Assembly: GCA_017531585.1 (NCBI GenBank)
Contig: JAFXKT010000002.1
Span: 1 to 64,000, forward strand
Length of the DNA stretch: 64,000 nucleotides
Direction of reading: 5' to 3'
From: Candidatus Saccharimonadota bacterium
GTDB lineage: Bacteria > Patescibacteriota > Saccharimonadia > Saccharimonadales > Saccharimonadaceae
Made by a program: the position numbers and the translations under genes. Below, piece after piece: positions 8,944 to 17,501 of this stretch. Below the pieces are notes generated by a model. It saw only the letters and a list, made by a program, of their open reading frames with translations. It had not been told where the DNA came from and did no database searches. Every line of letters begins with the position of its first letter. Positions within the stretch are counted from its first letter, which is position 1.

Positions 8944-10230
8944 ATGGCAGAAATTAAGTGCCCGAAGTGCGGAACGACCTTCAAGGTTGATGATGCGAGT
9001 TATGCAGATATTTTGAGTCAAGTACGTGGCGCGGAGTTCGAAAAAGAGCTCCATAACAGACTAGAAGAAGGTGCAAGGCAGGCCGAGGCAGATAAGCGCC
9101 TGGCTTTGGCAGAGCAAAAGACTGAAACAGAGCGAAAAATTGCTCAAAATAATGAGCAGCTGCAAAAGAGTCTGAGCGAAAAAGACAAGGAACTAAGTGA
9201 GCTACGTGAAAAGTTCAATACCGAACTTAGCGAGCTAAAATCTAAGCTTAGTCAGTCTGAGACTGAAAAGAAACTTGCGGTCAGCGAGGCAACAATGCCA
9301 ATCCAGCGCGAGCTAGATAACTTGAAGTCTAAAATAACAGCCCAGGAAGACAAAGCAAAACAGGATCAAGAAACTATCAAGATGCAGGCCAAGCTACGCG
9401 AAGCCTCGCTTGTTTCTAAGTATGATAACGAAATCAAGTTCAAGGACGAAGAAATTGCTCGCCTCAAAGACATGAAAGTTAAGCTCAGTACAAAGATGGT
9501 TGGCGAGACTCTCGAGCAGCATTGCCAGACGGAGTTTAATCGCCTGCGTGCAACCGCCTTCAAGAATGCCTATTTCGAAAAAGACAACGATGCTCGCACG
9601 GGTAGTAAGGGTGATTATATCTATCGCGAAAACGATGAGGCGGGCAATGAGATTATTTCAATCATGTTCGAAATGAAGAATGAGAACGAGACTACTGCTA
9701 CGAAGCATAAGAATGAGGACTTCTTTAAAGAGCTAGATAAAGACCGCAAAGAAAAGAAGTGCGAGTATGCTGTGCTTGTAACGATGCTCGAAGCTGACAG
9801 TGAACTATATAATACCGGCATTGTTGATGTTTCGTATAAATTCGACAAGATGTATGTGATTCGTCCGCAATTCTTTATTCCTATGATTACCTTGCTTCGA
9901 AACGCCGCCTTGAATGCTCAAGCATATAAAGCTGAATTAGCGCTCGTAAAGAGTCAGAATATCGACATCTCGCACTTCGAAGAAAACATGGAAGCCTTCA
10001 AAGCTGGCTTTGCGAGAAACTATGAGCTCGCTAGCCGCAAGTTTAAAGACGCAATTGACGGCATAGATAAAACCATTGCGCAGCTTCAGAAAACCAAGGA
10101 CGCTTTGCTTTCGAGCGAGAATAATCTTCGCCTCGCAAACAACAAAGCAAGCGAGCTAACCATCAAAAAACTTACTCGTGGCAACCCAACCATGGCGGCC
10201 AAGTTTGCTGAATTAAAGAGCGAGGAGTAG
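8944..10230 (+). CDS. DUF2130 coiled-coil protein with N-terminal zinc ribbon
   Basis: The 428-residue protein begins with [12 protein letters not shown] (a half zinc ribbon at residues 5-8), continues with a long charged coiled coil (about 40-200), and then has a compact domain (about 200-330) with [22 protein letters not shown] and [11 protein letters not shown]. This is the DUF2130 arrangement, whose conserved acidic and Lys residues have been compared to PD-(D/E)XK nuclease folds. The function is unproven. The ATG at 8944 is preferred because GGAGGT lies only 2 nt before GTGATGG and TATAAT is at 8913-8918. An in-frame ATG at 8911 overlaps the -10 box and is unlikely. Confidence 0.85.
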   Translation: MAEIKCPKCGTTFKVDDASYADILSQVRGAEFEKELHNRLEEGARQAEADKRLALAEQKTETERKIAQNNEQLQKSLSEKDKELSELREKFNTELSELKSKLSQSETEKKLAVSEATMPIQRELDNLKSKITAQEDKAKQDQETIKMQAKLREASLVSKYDNEIKFKDEEIARLKDMKVKLSTKMVGETLEQHCQTEFNRLRATAFKNAYFEKDNDARTGSKGDYIYRENDEAGNEIISIMFEMKNENETTATKHKNEDFFKELDKDRKEKKCEYAVLVTMLEADSELYNTGIVDVSYKFDKMYVIRPQFFIPMITLLRNAALNAQAYKAELALVKSQNIDISHFEENMEAFKAGFARNYELASRKFKDAIDGIDKTIAQLQKTKDALLSSENNLRLANNKASELTIKKLTRGNPTMAAKFAELKSEE

Positions 10231-10277
10231 AACCGTTCTGCTTGTGCTTTTTCGTTAATTAAAGTAAAATAAAGCCA

Positions 10278-10463
10278 ATGGAATACGACAAAGAGGGTGG
10301 AGCACGATCTATATTTAGTTCATTCTTTTTGCTCGCGATTATTATCTTTCTCGTAATCTTTGGCCGCGAAGTTACGAAGTGGCTAAATGGCAACTTAGAG
10401 CTTATTGAGAATACCCAGAAAACTGCCGAAGAAATCGACGAAAGTGGCAATAGGAGCTATTAA
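10278..10463 (+). CDS. Small single-pass membrane protein
   Basis: The 61-residue protein has one hydrophobic segment (FFLLAIIIFLVIF, residues 13-29) between a short acidic/basic N-terminus and a charged C-terminal helix. A TAAAAT box (10265-10270) lies 7 nt before the ATG, so the mRNA is probably leaderless. A strong bidirectional terminator follows 2 nt after the stop. I do not recognise the family. The promoter and terminator framing support a real small gene. Confidence 0.6.
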   Translation: MEYDKEGGARSIFSSFFLLAIIIFLVIFGREVTKWLNGNLELIENTQKTAEEIDESGNRSY

Positions 10464-10498
10464 AAAATATCCGCTTATTTCAAGCGGATATTTTTTTA
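10464..10498 (+). terminator. Bidirectional intrinsic terminator
   Basis: The 14-bp stem AAAATATCCGCTT with AAGCGGATATTTT is flanked by A- and T-runs and separates the small membrane gene from convergent nusA. Confidence 0.9.
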
Positions 10499-10512
10499 TG
10501 GTTTAGGATAGA

Positions 10513-11655
10513 TTAATCTTCGCCGTCGTTGCCGTCTGCGCCGGAATCGTCGACGGAAGCTTCGTCGCTTTCTTCGAGAGCAGAGAGGAGGGAATCCTCG
10601 ACGTTAGCACGCTTCTTCTTTTCTGGTGCTTTTGCAAGCTCGATGTTTAGATCGTAGCCAGTAAGCTGAGAAGCAAGGCGGACGTTCTGGCCGGAGCGAC
10701 CAATTGCGATTGACTGCTGTTCTTTGTCTACATAAACAGTAGCTTCCTTGCCATTGATTTCAACCTTCTGGATTTCTGCTGGGCTTAGAGCTTCGCGAAT
10801 GTATTCGGAAGCGTTGTCGCTCCAGTTGATAATATCGATCTTTTCGCGATCACCGATTTCGTTCATGACAGCCTGGACACGAACGCCACGACCACCAACG
10901 AAGGTGCCAACTGGGTCGATGCCTGGAACGGTTGCGCAAACTGCAATCTTGGTGCGACGACCAGCTTCGCGGGTGATACCACGAATTTCGACGGTACCGT
11001 TTTCGACTTCAGGAACTTCCTGGCGGAAGAGGTATTCGATGAACTCTGCAGAACCGCGGCTAAGAATCAAAGAAGCACCACGTTCGTTGCGCTCGATGGA
11101 CTTTAAGAAGACCTTGATGCGTGCGCCTGGAGTGTAGCGTTCGCCCATAATCTGTTCGGAGCGAGGCATGATACCAGTAGCCTTGCCAAGATCAATGCGG
11201 ACAACCTTAGGATCTACGCGTGCAATAATACCGGTCATAACGGTACCGATCTTGTCTTCGAACATTTCTAGAACTGCATCGCGTTCTGCATCGCGAAGGC
11301 GCTGAATAACGACCTGCTTTGCAGTCTGGGAAGCGACACGACCAAATTCTTCAACGTCATGTTCTTCTTCTACGGTGTCGCCGATTTCTTTACCCTTAGC
11401 CTCGGACTGTGGGATTTCGGTTGCTGGGTTGTAGCCAACGCCATCCTCGATAACTTCGCGGATAACGAATACTTTGCTACGGCCAGTGTTCATGTCTAGC
11501 TCGCAGCGGACATTCATGTCTTTGTCGCCATTATCACGGCGCCATGCAGCGGCGATAGCTTGTTCGATGATCTCGATGATAGTCTCGCGTGGAAGGTTCT
11601 TTTCTTCTGCGATGATATCAACCATCGCAATCATTTGCTTGATATCTAATTCCAT
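10513..11655 (-). CDS. nusA: Transcription termination/antitermination factor NusA
   Basis: The 380-residue protein has an N-terminal RNA-polymerase-binding domain (MELDIKQMIAMVDIIAEEKN), an S1 domain (about 130-200, GTVMTGIIARV) and two KH domains, the second ending in IAIGRSGQNVRLASQLTGYDL (KH2 GxxG near residue 320). It lacks the acidic C-terminal repeats of Enterobacteria but ends in an acidic tail. NusA modulates pausing, termination and antitermination. The gene has a perfect promoter (TTGACA-17-TATAAT, minus strand 11759-11787), a leader of about 95 nt and an AAAGGA ribosome binding site. The long leader could serve autoregulation through an early terminator, but no clear terminator is seen in it. 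Confidence 0.97.
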   Translation of the reverse strand: MELDIKQMIAMVDIIAEEKNLPRETIIEIIEQAIAAAWRRDNGDKDMNVRCELDMNTGRSKVFVIREVIEDGVGYNPATEIPQSEAKGKEIGDTVEEEHDVEEFGRVASQTAKQVVIQRLRDAERDAVLEMFEDKIGTVMTGIIARVDPKVVRIDLGKATGIMPRSEQIMGERYTPGARIKVFLKSIERNERGASLILSRGSAEFIEYLFRQEVPEVENGTVEIRGITREAGRRTKIAVCATVPGIDPVGTFVGGRGVRVQAVMNEIGDREKIDIINWSDNASEYIREALSPAEIQKVEINGKEATVYVDKEQQSIAIGRSGQNVRLASQLTGYDLNIELAKAPEKKKRANVEDSLLSALEESDEASVDDSGADGNDGED

Positions 11656-11758
11656 TATTTTTCCTTTCTTTGCTCGTGTGAGCGGTTAGTTAAACTAAGC
11701 GGAAACTTAGCATAAAAACACCGCCTCTTTTCGAGCCGGTCATAATCTGTATGCTTTT

Positions 11759-11787
11759 ATTATATATGCCTAAGAAACAGTTGTCAA
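11759..11787 (-). promoter_or_regulatory. Consensus promoter of nusA
   Basis: TTGACA, a 17-bp spacer and TATAAT are read on the minus strand. The leader between it and the nusA ATG is about 95 nt. Confidence 0.8.
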
Positions 11788-11898
11788 TAACCTATATATT
11801 CTTAAGCGAATTTTTGTGCAAGATGCTTGTGCTTCATATTTTTGACGTGCTAAAATAGTAAGTACAAACGGTCAAAATAAAAATAAAAAAGGACAAAA

Positions 11899-13047
11899 AT
11901 GAAGAAAAAAGCTCTATTTTTGGCAGCAGGCGTAGCCGCTGTCTCTGCTAGTGCTTTAGCAAATGGTTCAGTTTTTGCTGCTCAGTAAACAATTATTCTT
12001 GAAACCGAAGATGCTATTAAAATCGCGCAAGCAATCGACGGTCATTCAAATGTAACTAATATTAGTTATACTGAAAGTGCTGCTCATCCGAACGAAGGAG
12101 AACCGGCGATAATTATCGGCGATGATACGCTTCCGAGCGCATTGATCTTCGATTGTTCTGGTGGTAATCCTTTGGAAGATGTAACGGACTTTAGTATTTT
12201 GCAGCACAGCGCCTTTAGCGGTTTTGAGAGTATTACTCTTTGTGGCGAAGATGACGATGCGCCTATCGATTACGGCACACTCCCAAATACGCTGACTTCT
12301 CTAACTGTTGGTGACCCTACGGCAACATATGATCGCAAATATGATGCTGATGCGAGCCGCCCGAAGAATATCAATCAACTGACAAACCTAAATAGTGTAA
12401 AACTTAACAGTGTCCAAGTTGGTAGTCTTGATGGCTTCAAGAATATGACTAACCTTGTAACTCTCGAAGTTCGTTATGGTGGCCTTGATAATATTTCGGC
12501 ACTAAAAGATTTAACTCATCTGTCCAGCTTAAACCTTGAAGGTAATAATATCGAAAATATCGATGTCTTGGTTAGTGCATGTATGACTTGGGGTGACTGT
12601 GATGCCAGTAACTGGGAAGAAACGTATCAACGGCAGGTCTTTATTAATGCTATCAAAGACAACCTAACGGTCATTGAAACTCCGACTAAAACCGCTGGTC
12701 TTCCAGAGTGGTTTACGGCCCTTTATGATAAATTCTATGGCCCGGAAGATGCTTATAAGCAGTATATTGAAGTCGAAGGCTTGGAATTAAGTGATGATTA
12801 TGGGTCTATCACTGTTACGGCTGCAGACGGTATAGGTTGGATCAATATCAAGGATCCGGGCTACACAAACAAGGTTAAATATACTATTGCCTTTGTTAGC
12901 TCAGAAGAAAAGGAAGAAGAATCGGAGGAATCCGAAAAAGAAACTAAGAACCCAGAAACTGGCGACCATTCAATTATGGGCTGGGCATTCGGAATTGCTG
13001 CTGCAATCTTCGCAGGTGCAGGTGTTGCAATTCATAGCCGCCGCTAA
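11899..13047 (+). pseudogene. LRR surface protein interrupted by an in-frame stop after the signal peptide
   Basis: A good ribosome binding site (AAGGACAAAA) precedes ATG 11899, which encodes a classic signal peptide: MKKKALFLAAGVAAVSAS followed by a segment ending in VFAAQ. The next codon is TAA (11986-11988). The same frame then stays open from 11989 to 13047. It encodes internalin-like leucine-rich repeats (LTNLNSVKLNSVQVGSL, MTNLVTLEVRYGGL, LTHLSSLNLEGNNI), an acidic stalk, and a C-terminal NPETGD motif with a membrane helix and RR, which resembles a sortase-type anchor. The body has no convincing internal ribosome binding site; the first alternative start is a TTG at 12142. It looks like one secreted, wall-anchored protein broken by a single nonsense codon. 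A sequencing error or recoding is the alternative. Confidence 0.75.
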
Positions 13048-13065
13048 AAGCGATAAATAAAACAA

Positions 13066-13092
13066 AAGAAGCTCCAAATGGGGCTTCTTTTT
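13066..13092 (+). terminator. Intrinsic terminator after LRR gene
   Basis: AGAAGCTCC and GGGGCTTCT form a stem with an AAAT loop, followed by TTTTT. Confidence 0.85.
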
Positions 13093-13117
13093 GCTCGACA
13101 AAATCCTCACACTTTGC

Positions 13118-13223
13118 TACAATAGTAGTAGCAATTAATACTCTTAACGCAACACTTCCCACTCTTCTGTTCCTGAAGAGACTTATTTTGAGTGCGAAGT
13201 GGTTATGAATTTAAAAGGAGATT
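13118..13223 (+). promoter_or_regulatory. Promoter and structured leader of the RNase J gene
   Basis: TACAAT (13118-13123) is followed by a leader of about 95 nt. Nested arms CACTTC (13153-13158)/GAAGTG (13196-13201) and CACTC/GAGTG enclose CTCTTC...GAAGAG. AAAAGGAG (13213-13220) is the ribosome binding site. A leader hairpin upstream of an RNase gene fits autoregulation, but this is inference. Confidence 0.5.
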
Positions 13224-15416
13224 ATGGAGAATAAAAAACAGGCCGAGGAGGCTCGTCGCGCAAGGCTCTTAAAGATGCGTGCGGAGCGTCTTCCGGATAT
13301 AAAGAAACAATTTGAGGAAAACCAAAAGCGCAACTTTAACGCTAATTTTGCGCCTGGCGGAAAAGATGAAGCTCTTGTAAAGAAGAGTAGTGCCAAGAAG
13401 ACTGCGAAAGCCACAAATAGTAAAGCTGGCGCCACTAAGTCTGCAAAGGCTGCTAAGACCAGCAAGGCTGGCAAAGCTACAAAAGATGCCAAAGCCAGCA
13501 AGAATACCAAGTTAACTCCAGCACAGGCTCGCAATGTTGCGCTTGGTGTTTCGACTCGCAAGGGTGAAATGGTTCATCATCAGCGCATGCTTAGCCAGGA
13601 TGTTAACATGCAGGCTACGCAGCATATTATTGGTATCCCAGTAAACAAATCTCGCTACAACGGCTATAAGGGGCAACAAGTCACGATGAGCCAGATTCGT
13701 GCTGCTCGTCCAGACAAAGACGCTGTTCGTATTATTCCTATTGGTGGTCTTGGCGAATTTGGTATCGGTAAGAACATGACTGCCTTTGAATATCAGGGCG
13801 AAATCGTCCTTATTGATATGGGTACGCTTTTTGCCGACGCGGACTATCCTGGCGTTAACTACATGGTTCCAGATTGTAAGTGGCTTGATGATAACCGCGA
13901 CAAGGTGAAGGCGATTCTCTTTACTCATGCCCACCTTGATCATATTGGTGCCTGTAAGCATCTTTTGCCATATTTTGGCCCAATGGTTCCTGTTTATGGT
14001 ACGGCCTTTACAATTGGCATGATTAAGAAGCAGATGTCTGAAGTTCCTGATGTTCCAGAAATGAACTACCAGGTTGTCGAGCCATTGAAGCACGATATTA
14101 TCAAGGTTTCTCAGCACTTTAGCGTTGAGTTTGTCCATATGCTTCACTCGATTCCTGGCAATACTTCGATTGTTCTTCGCACGCCAAACGGCGCAATCTT
14201 GGTCTCTGGCGACTGGCGTTTCGAAACCCATCCAATGGATACTCCTGCAGATTACGACCGTCTAATCGAGATTAGCGAAAAAGAAGGCTTTGCCTTGATG
14301 CTTAATGAATCTACGAACATCGACGTTCCTGGCACTCATCCACATAGCGAATATGATGTTGGCGAGAACCTTGGTCGCGTTATGGATCACTATGCTAATG
14401 GTCGTGTGATTATTTCCTGTTTCTCGAGCCAGGTAAAACGTATTGAATCAGTGCTACGTGAAGCTTCCGAGCGTGGAAGAAAAGTTGCCTTCGCTGGTTT
14501 CTCGATGATTAACAACGTCGAGGTGGCACTTCGTGCTAAGGCTATCAAGGTACCAAAAGATACTGTCATGAAGATGGAAGATATTATTAAGCTTCCAGAT
14601 GAAAAGGTAACGATTGTCTGTACTGGTTCTCAGGGTGAAATGAATGCTGTTCTCAATCGTATGGTTACTGGCCAGCACCGCTTCATCAAGATTAAAGCAA
14701 CCGATACGATCGTCTTTGCTTCAAACCCGATTCCGGGCAACGAACCAAAGGTTACGAGTACGGTTGGCGGTCTTCTCCGCGAAGGTGCACAGGTTATTCA
14801 GAACGGTAAGACTCACCTTACGAATATTGGTCCACTTCACCTTTCTGGCCACGCCTACTACGAAGACCATGTAAAGTTCGTCTCTGACCTTAAGCCAAAG
14901 AACTACATGCCATACCACGGCGAGTTCTATATGCTAGAACACAATGCCGAGATGGCAGAAAACGTCGTTGGTATCCCACGCGATAATATTATCGTGGCCG
15001 ACGATGGCGATATCGTTGAGCTTATGGCAGACAAATCTATTCGCAAGAATGGTCGCATTCATGTTGGCAACAAGCTTTATGATGATGCTGATCGCCAGGT
15101 TAACGAAGCTGTCGTTAAGGATCGTATTCATATTTCTCGCGAAGGTATCTTTGTTGTAGTGCTAACCGTCAGCAAGAAGACCGGTCGCCTTGTAAAGACC
15201 CCAGACATTGTATCTCGCGCCTTCATCTATCTCGATGATTCCGAAGAGCTCATCGGCAAGATTCGTCACTATCTCCGCACGAAAGCCGAGCATAGCAAGG
15301 GAACCGACGCAGACCTGAAGGCTCTCAAAGACGAAATCAAGGAAGACGTAACACATATTCTATTTGATGCGACTGGCCATACACCAATCGTTATTCCAGT
15401 TATAAACCGTGTCTAA
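13224..15416 (+). CDS. rnj: Ribonuclease J family metallo-beta-lactamase
   Basis: The 730-residue protein is longer than the usual 550-560-residue RNase J. The extra part is a Lys/Ala-rich, probably disordered N-terminus (residues 1-165) with repeated KAxKxxK elements. The nuclease core starts near VRIIPIGGLGEFGIGKNM, with the metal motif HAHLDH (about 233-238), the beta-CASP domain and a C-terminal domain. RNase J performs 5'-3' exo- and endonucleolytic RNA decay and rRNA maturation. The basic extension probably adds RNA binding. The start is fixed by AAAAGGAG 3 nt before ATTATG. A terminator follows at 15423. Confidence 0.95.
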   Translation: MENKKQAEEARRARLLKMRAERLPDIKKQFEENQKRNFNANFAPGGKDEALVKKSSAKKTAKATNSKAGATKSAKAAKTSKAGKATKDAKASKNTKLTPAQARNVALGVSTRKGEMVHHQRMLSQDVNMQATQHIIGIPVNKSRYNGYKGQQVTMSQIRAARPDKDAVRIIPIGGLGEFGIGKNMTAFEYQGEIVLIDMGTLFADADYPGVNYMVPDCKWLDDNRDKVKAILFTHAHLDHIGACKHLLPYFGPMVPVYGTAFTIGMIKKQMSEVPDVPEMNYQVVEPLKHDIIKVSQHFSVEFVHMLHSIPGNTSIVLRTPNGAILVSGDWRFETHPMDTPADYDRLIEISEKEGFALMLNESTNIDVPGTHPHSEYDVGENLGRVMDHYANGRVIISCFSSQVKRIESVLREASERGRKVAFAGFSMINNVEVALRAKAIKVPKDTVMKMEDIIKLPDEKVTIVCTGSQGEMNAVLNRMVTGQHRFIKIKATDTIVFASNPIPGNEPKVTSTVGGLLREGAQVIQNGKTHLTNIGPLHLSGHAYYEDHVKFVSDLKPKNYMPYHGEFYMLEHNAEMAENVVGIPRDNIIVADDGDIVELMADKSIRKNGRIHVGNKLYDDADRQVNEAVVKDRIHISREGIFVVVLTVSKKTGRLVKTPDIVSRAFIYLDDSEELIGKIRHYLRTKAEHSKGTDADLKALKDEIKEDVTHILFDATGHTPIVIPVINRV

Positions 15417-15422
15417 TTTACA

Positions 15423-15457
15423 AAAATACAGCTCTAACCAAAGGGCTGTATTTTTTT
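15423..15457 (+). terminator. Intrinsic terminator after rnj
   Basis: AAATACAGC and GCTGTATTT form the stem, followed by a T-run. A second GC hairpin, CCCCGAAGCGGGG, lies just downstream (about 15460-15472). Confidence 0.85.
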
Positions 15458-15512
15458 GCCCCGAAGCGGGGAAATGCGCATTCAAAACGCTTATGCTATA
15501 ATATATGTAACT

Positions 15513-16145
15513 ATGGCAAATACTACTTCTAAACCAAAAACAACCAAAGCTCGCGCAAAACGCACGCTCAAGAATCCGATTGCTCGTGGTGAAGACGTTC
15601 GCGCAGCTAGCTATATTACGAGCGGGAATATTATCTCGATCTGTATTCTTGTCAGCTGTCTTTCGGCGGTTCTCGTAACTTTACTATTTAACTTCGGCTT
15701 CAAGGTATTTATTGCCAATAATGCCGAGTCACAGAGTACAAACCTAAATGTTAGCGAGTATACCGAAGCATACAAAGAAGAGCTTCAGACTTCGCTTCTT
15801 GATGCTCGCAGCTTCCGCTCAATGAGCTCGAAGGCAATTCTTGGCATGATTCAATCTAAGGCCTCAGGCTTTGTTTTGGTTGCTCCAGCATCACTAAATG
15901 ACGAATCACGCGCATTTATCGAGAATGTTACAAATACGCAGTTGCAGCATCAGGATCCAATTTTTGCAGTTTACCTTGGTGTAGTTCTATCCGTAGAAGA
16001 TACCGCCTTGCTAGCAAAGCTTGGTCAAAAAGTTGATGATATGCCAACGCTCGTATATATCAAGGAAGGTGTAATTTTTGACCGCCTAGATAACGAGAAT
16101 AGCGTAGATAATCTAATGGTCTTCCTAGAAAAATATCGCAAATAG
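15513..16145 (+). CDS. Single-pass membrane protein with thioredoxin-like C-terminal domain (tentative)
   Basis: The 210-residue protein has a basic N-terminus (KPKTTKARAKRTLKNP), one membrane helix (about 38-62, IISICILVSCLSAVLVTLLF) and an exported domain of about 140 residues. The end of that domain, MPTLVYIKEGVIFDRLDNE, resembles the cis-Pro/beta4 part of thioredoxin folds, but no CxxC is present, so it would not be a redox enzyme. I chose the ATG at 15513 because TATAAT (15497-15502) lies 10 nt upstream; a longer in-frame start at 15456 lies inside the preceding terminator and hairpin. The role is unknown. Confidence 0.6.
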   Translation: MANTTSKPKTTKARAKRTLKNPIARGEDVRAASYITSGNIISICILVSCLSAVLVTLLFNFGFKVFIANNAESQSTNLNVSEYTEAYKEELQTSLLDARSFRSMSSKAILGMIQSKASGFVLVAPASLNDESRAFIENVTNTQLQHQDPIFAVYLGVVLSVEDTALLAKLGQKVDDMPTLVYIKEGVIFDRLDNENSVDNLMVFLEKYRK

Positions 16146-16231
16146 GAAAAGCATAAAAAGTATTGCATTTTCACAAAATGTGGTATTATAAATCTAAACA
16201 TAAGCTTTAAAAAAGGAGTTATATAAAAGCT

Positions 16232-16747
16232 ATGACAAATAAAAACAACAAAAAAGGCTTCACGATCATCGAGGTCGTCTTGGTCCTTGCTATCGCAGGT
16301 CTTATCTTCTTGATGGTCTTCATTGCATTGCCAGCATTGCAGCGCAGCCAGAGAAATACTCGTCGCCGCCAGGATATGGCTCGTATTCTTTCTGCCTTCA
16401 ATGACTATCAGGCAAACAATAACGGCAACTTCCCAGACGCTACAAAACCAGCCGAAATGAACAAATTTGCTAAGAAGTATGTCGATCCAAGCTGTACGCT
16501 TAGCGAAAATGATACTAAGTTAGACGGTTGTGCTGATCAGTTTGTAGATCCAGATGGTACTCAGTATAGCTTTGCTGCCGGTACTACTGGCGCCGATGTT
16601 AGTGGTGATCTAGATCACATTATTACATTCTATACAAATGCAAAGTGCAACGGCGAAAAGACCGCAGCCGCAAACGGCGGTAATCGTAGTATTGCGATCA
16701 CTTACATTCTTGAAGGTGGCGCTGTTTACTGTGGTGACAACCAATAG
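16232..16747 (+). CDS. Type IV pilin-like protein (prepilin), copy 2
   Basis: The 171-residue prepilin has leader MTNKNNKKG, then FTIIEVVLVLAIAGLIFLM. Residues 1-60 differ from the pilin at 2204-2773 at only a handful of positions, while the globular C-terminal parts have diverged strongly (short DPDGTxYxF and LEGGAxxC motifs remain). The upstream 45 bp containing AAAAGGAGTTATATAAA are also shared. One conserved Cys pair remains (AKCNG, VYCGD). The two genes are most easily read as an inverted duplication with functional divergence of the surface-exposed part. A terminator follows. Confidence 0.85.
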   Translation: MTNKNNKKGFTIIEVVLVLAIAGLIFLMVFIALPALQRSQRNTRRRQDMARILSAFNDYQANNNGNFPDATKPAEMNKFAKKYVDPSCTLSENDTKLDGCADQFVDPDGTQYSFAAGTTGADVSGDLDHIITFYTNAKCNGEKTAAANGGNRSIAITYILEGGAVYCGDNQ

Positions 16748-16760
16748 TTAGAAGCTAGCT

Positions 16761-16790
16761 AAAACACTCGGCTAAAACCGAGTGTTTTTT
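16761..16790 (+). terminator. Intrinsic terminator after pilin copy 2
   Basis: AAACACTCGG and CCGAGTGTTT form the stem, with TTTTTT following. Confidence 0.9.
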
Positions 16791-16834
16791 GTTGCTTTGC
16801 CTTGGGGCTAGTAATTGTTATAAAATATCTACAC

Positions 16835-17482
16835 ATGGATGAGATTATTTTTGTAGATAAACCAGCTGGTATTTCGAGCTTTGGCGCTGTTGCTCGTGTC
16901 AGGCGTATTCTTTCTGAGCGCGCAGGCAAAAAGGTAAAAGTTGGTCATACTGGCACACTTGATCCTTTTGCGACTGGTCTCCTGATTCTTCTTGCCGGTA
17001 AAGCTACTAAAAAGGCTCCAGAGTTTACGAAGCTGGACAAGGTCTATGAAGCTACGGTTCATTTTGGTGCTACTTCTACTTCTGGTGACCCAGAGGGTGA
17101 GATTACTGAAACTGGAAAAGCTGCGCCAACTCTCGAAGAAATCCAGAACATTCTCCCGAAGTTCATGGGCAAGATTACTCAGACTCCGCCAATGTTTTCT
17201 GCTATCAAGATTAATGGCAAGCGCGCATATAAGCTAGCCAGAGAAGGCAAGACTGTTGAGATGCCTAGCCGTGAAGTTGAAATCTATGAACTGGAAATTT
17301 TGGACTATAAAGCTCCAGAACTCAAAATCCGCACGCATGTCAGTAGTGGCACATATATCCGTTCGCTTGCTCAAGATATGGGCGAAGCGCTTGGTTGTGG
17401 TGCTTATCTAACTGAGCTACGTCGCACAAAGATTTCGGACTACGATATTTCTACTTTGCCACTTTTTGATTTGCCAGAATAA
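16835..17482 (+). CDS. truB: tRNA pseudouridine(55) synthase TruB
   Basis: The 215-residue protein has the TruB catalytic motif GHTGTLDPFATGLL (Asp near residue 41), the N-terminal DKPAGISSF, and IKINGKRAYKLAREG further on. It converts U55 of tRNA T-loops to pseudouridine. It is shorter than E. coli TruB (314 aa) because the C-terminal PUA-type domain is missing, as in several small genomes. I chose the ATG at 16835 (MDEIIFVDKP): TAAAAT at 16821-16826 lies 8 nt upstream, so the mRNA is probably leaderless. It starts a gene run that continues with prfB and ftsE, each with its own -10 box. Confidence 0.95.
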   Translation: MDEIIFVDKPAGISSFGAVARVRRILSERAGKKVKVGHTGTLDPFATGLLILLAGKATKKAPEFTKLDKVYEATVHFGATSTSGDPEGEITETGKAAPTLEEIQNILPKFMGKITQTPPMFSAIKINGKRAYKLAREGKTVEMPSREVEIYELEILDYKAPELKIRTHVSSGTYIRSLAQDMGEALGCGAYLTELRRTKISDYDISTLPLFDLPE

Positions 17483-17501
17483 TATTTGATACAATTAAGA
17501 C

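Noticed and set aside
13512-14231. 239-codon minus-strand ORF
   Set aside because: It is antisense to the RNase J core, which has clear catalytic motifs.
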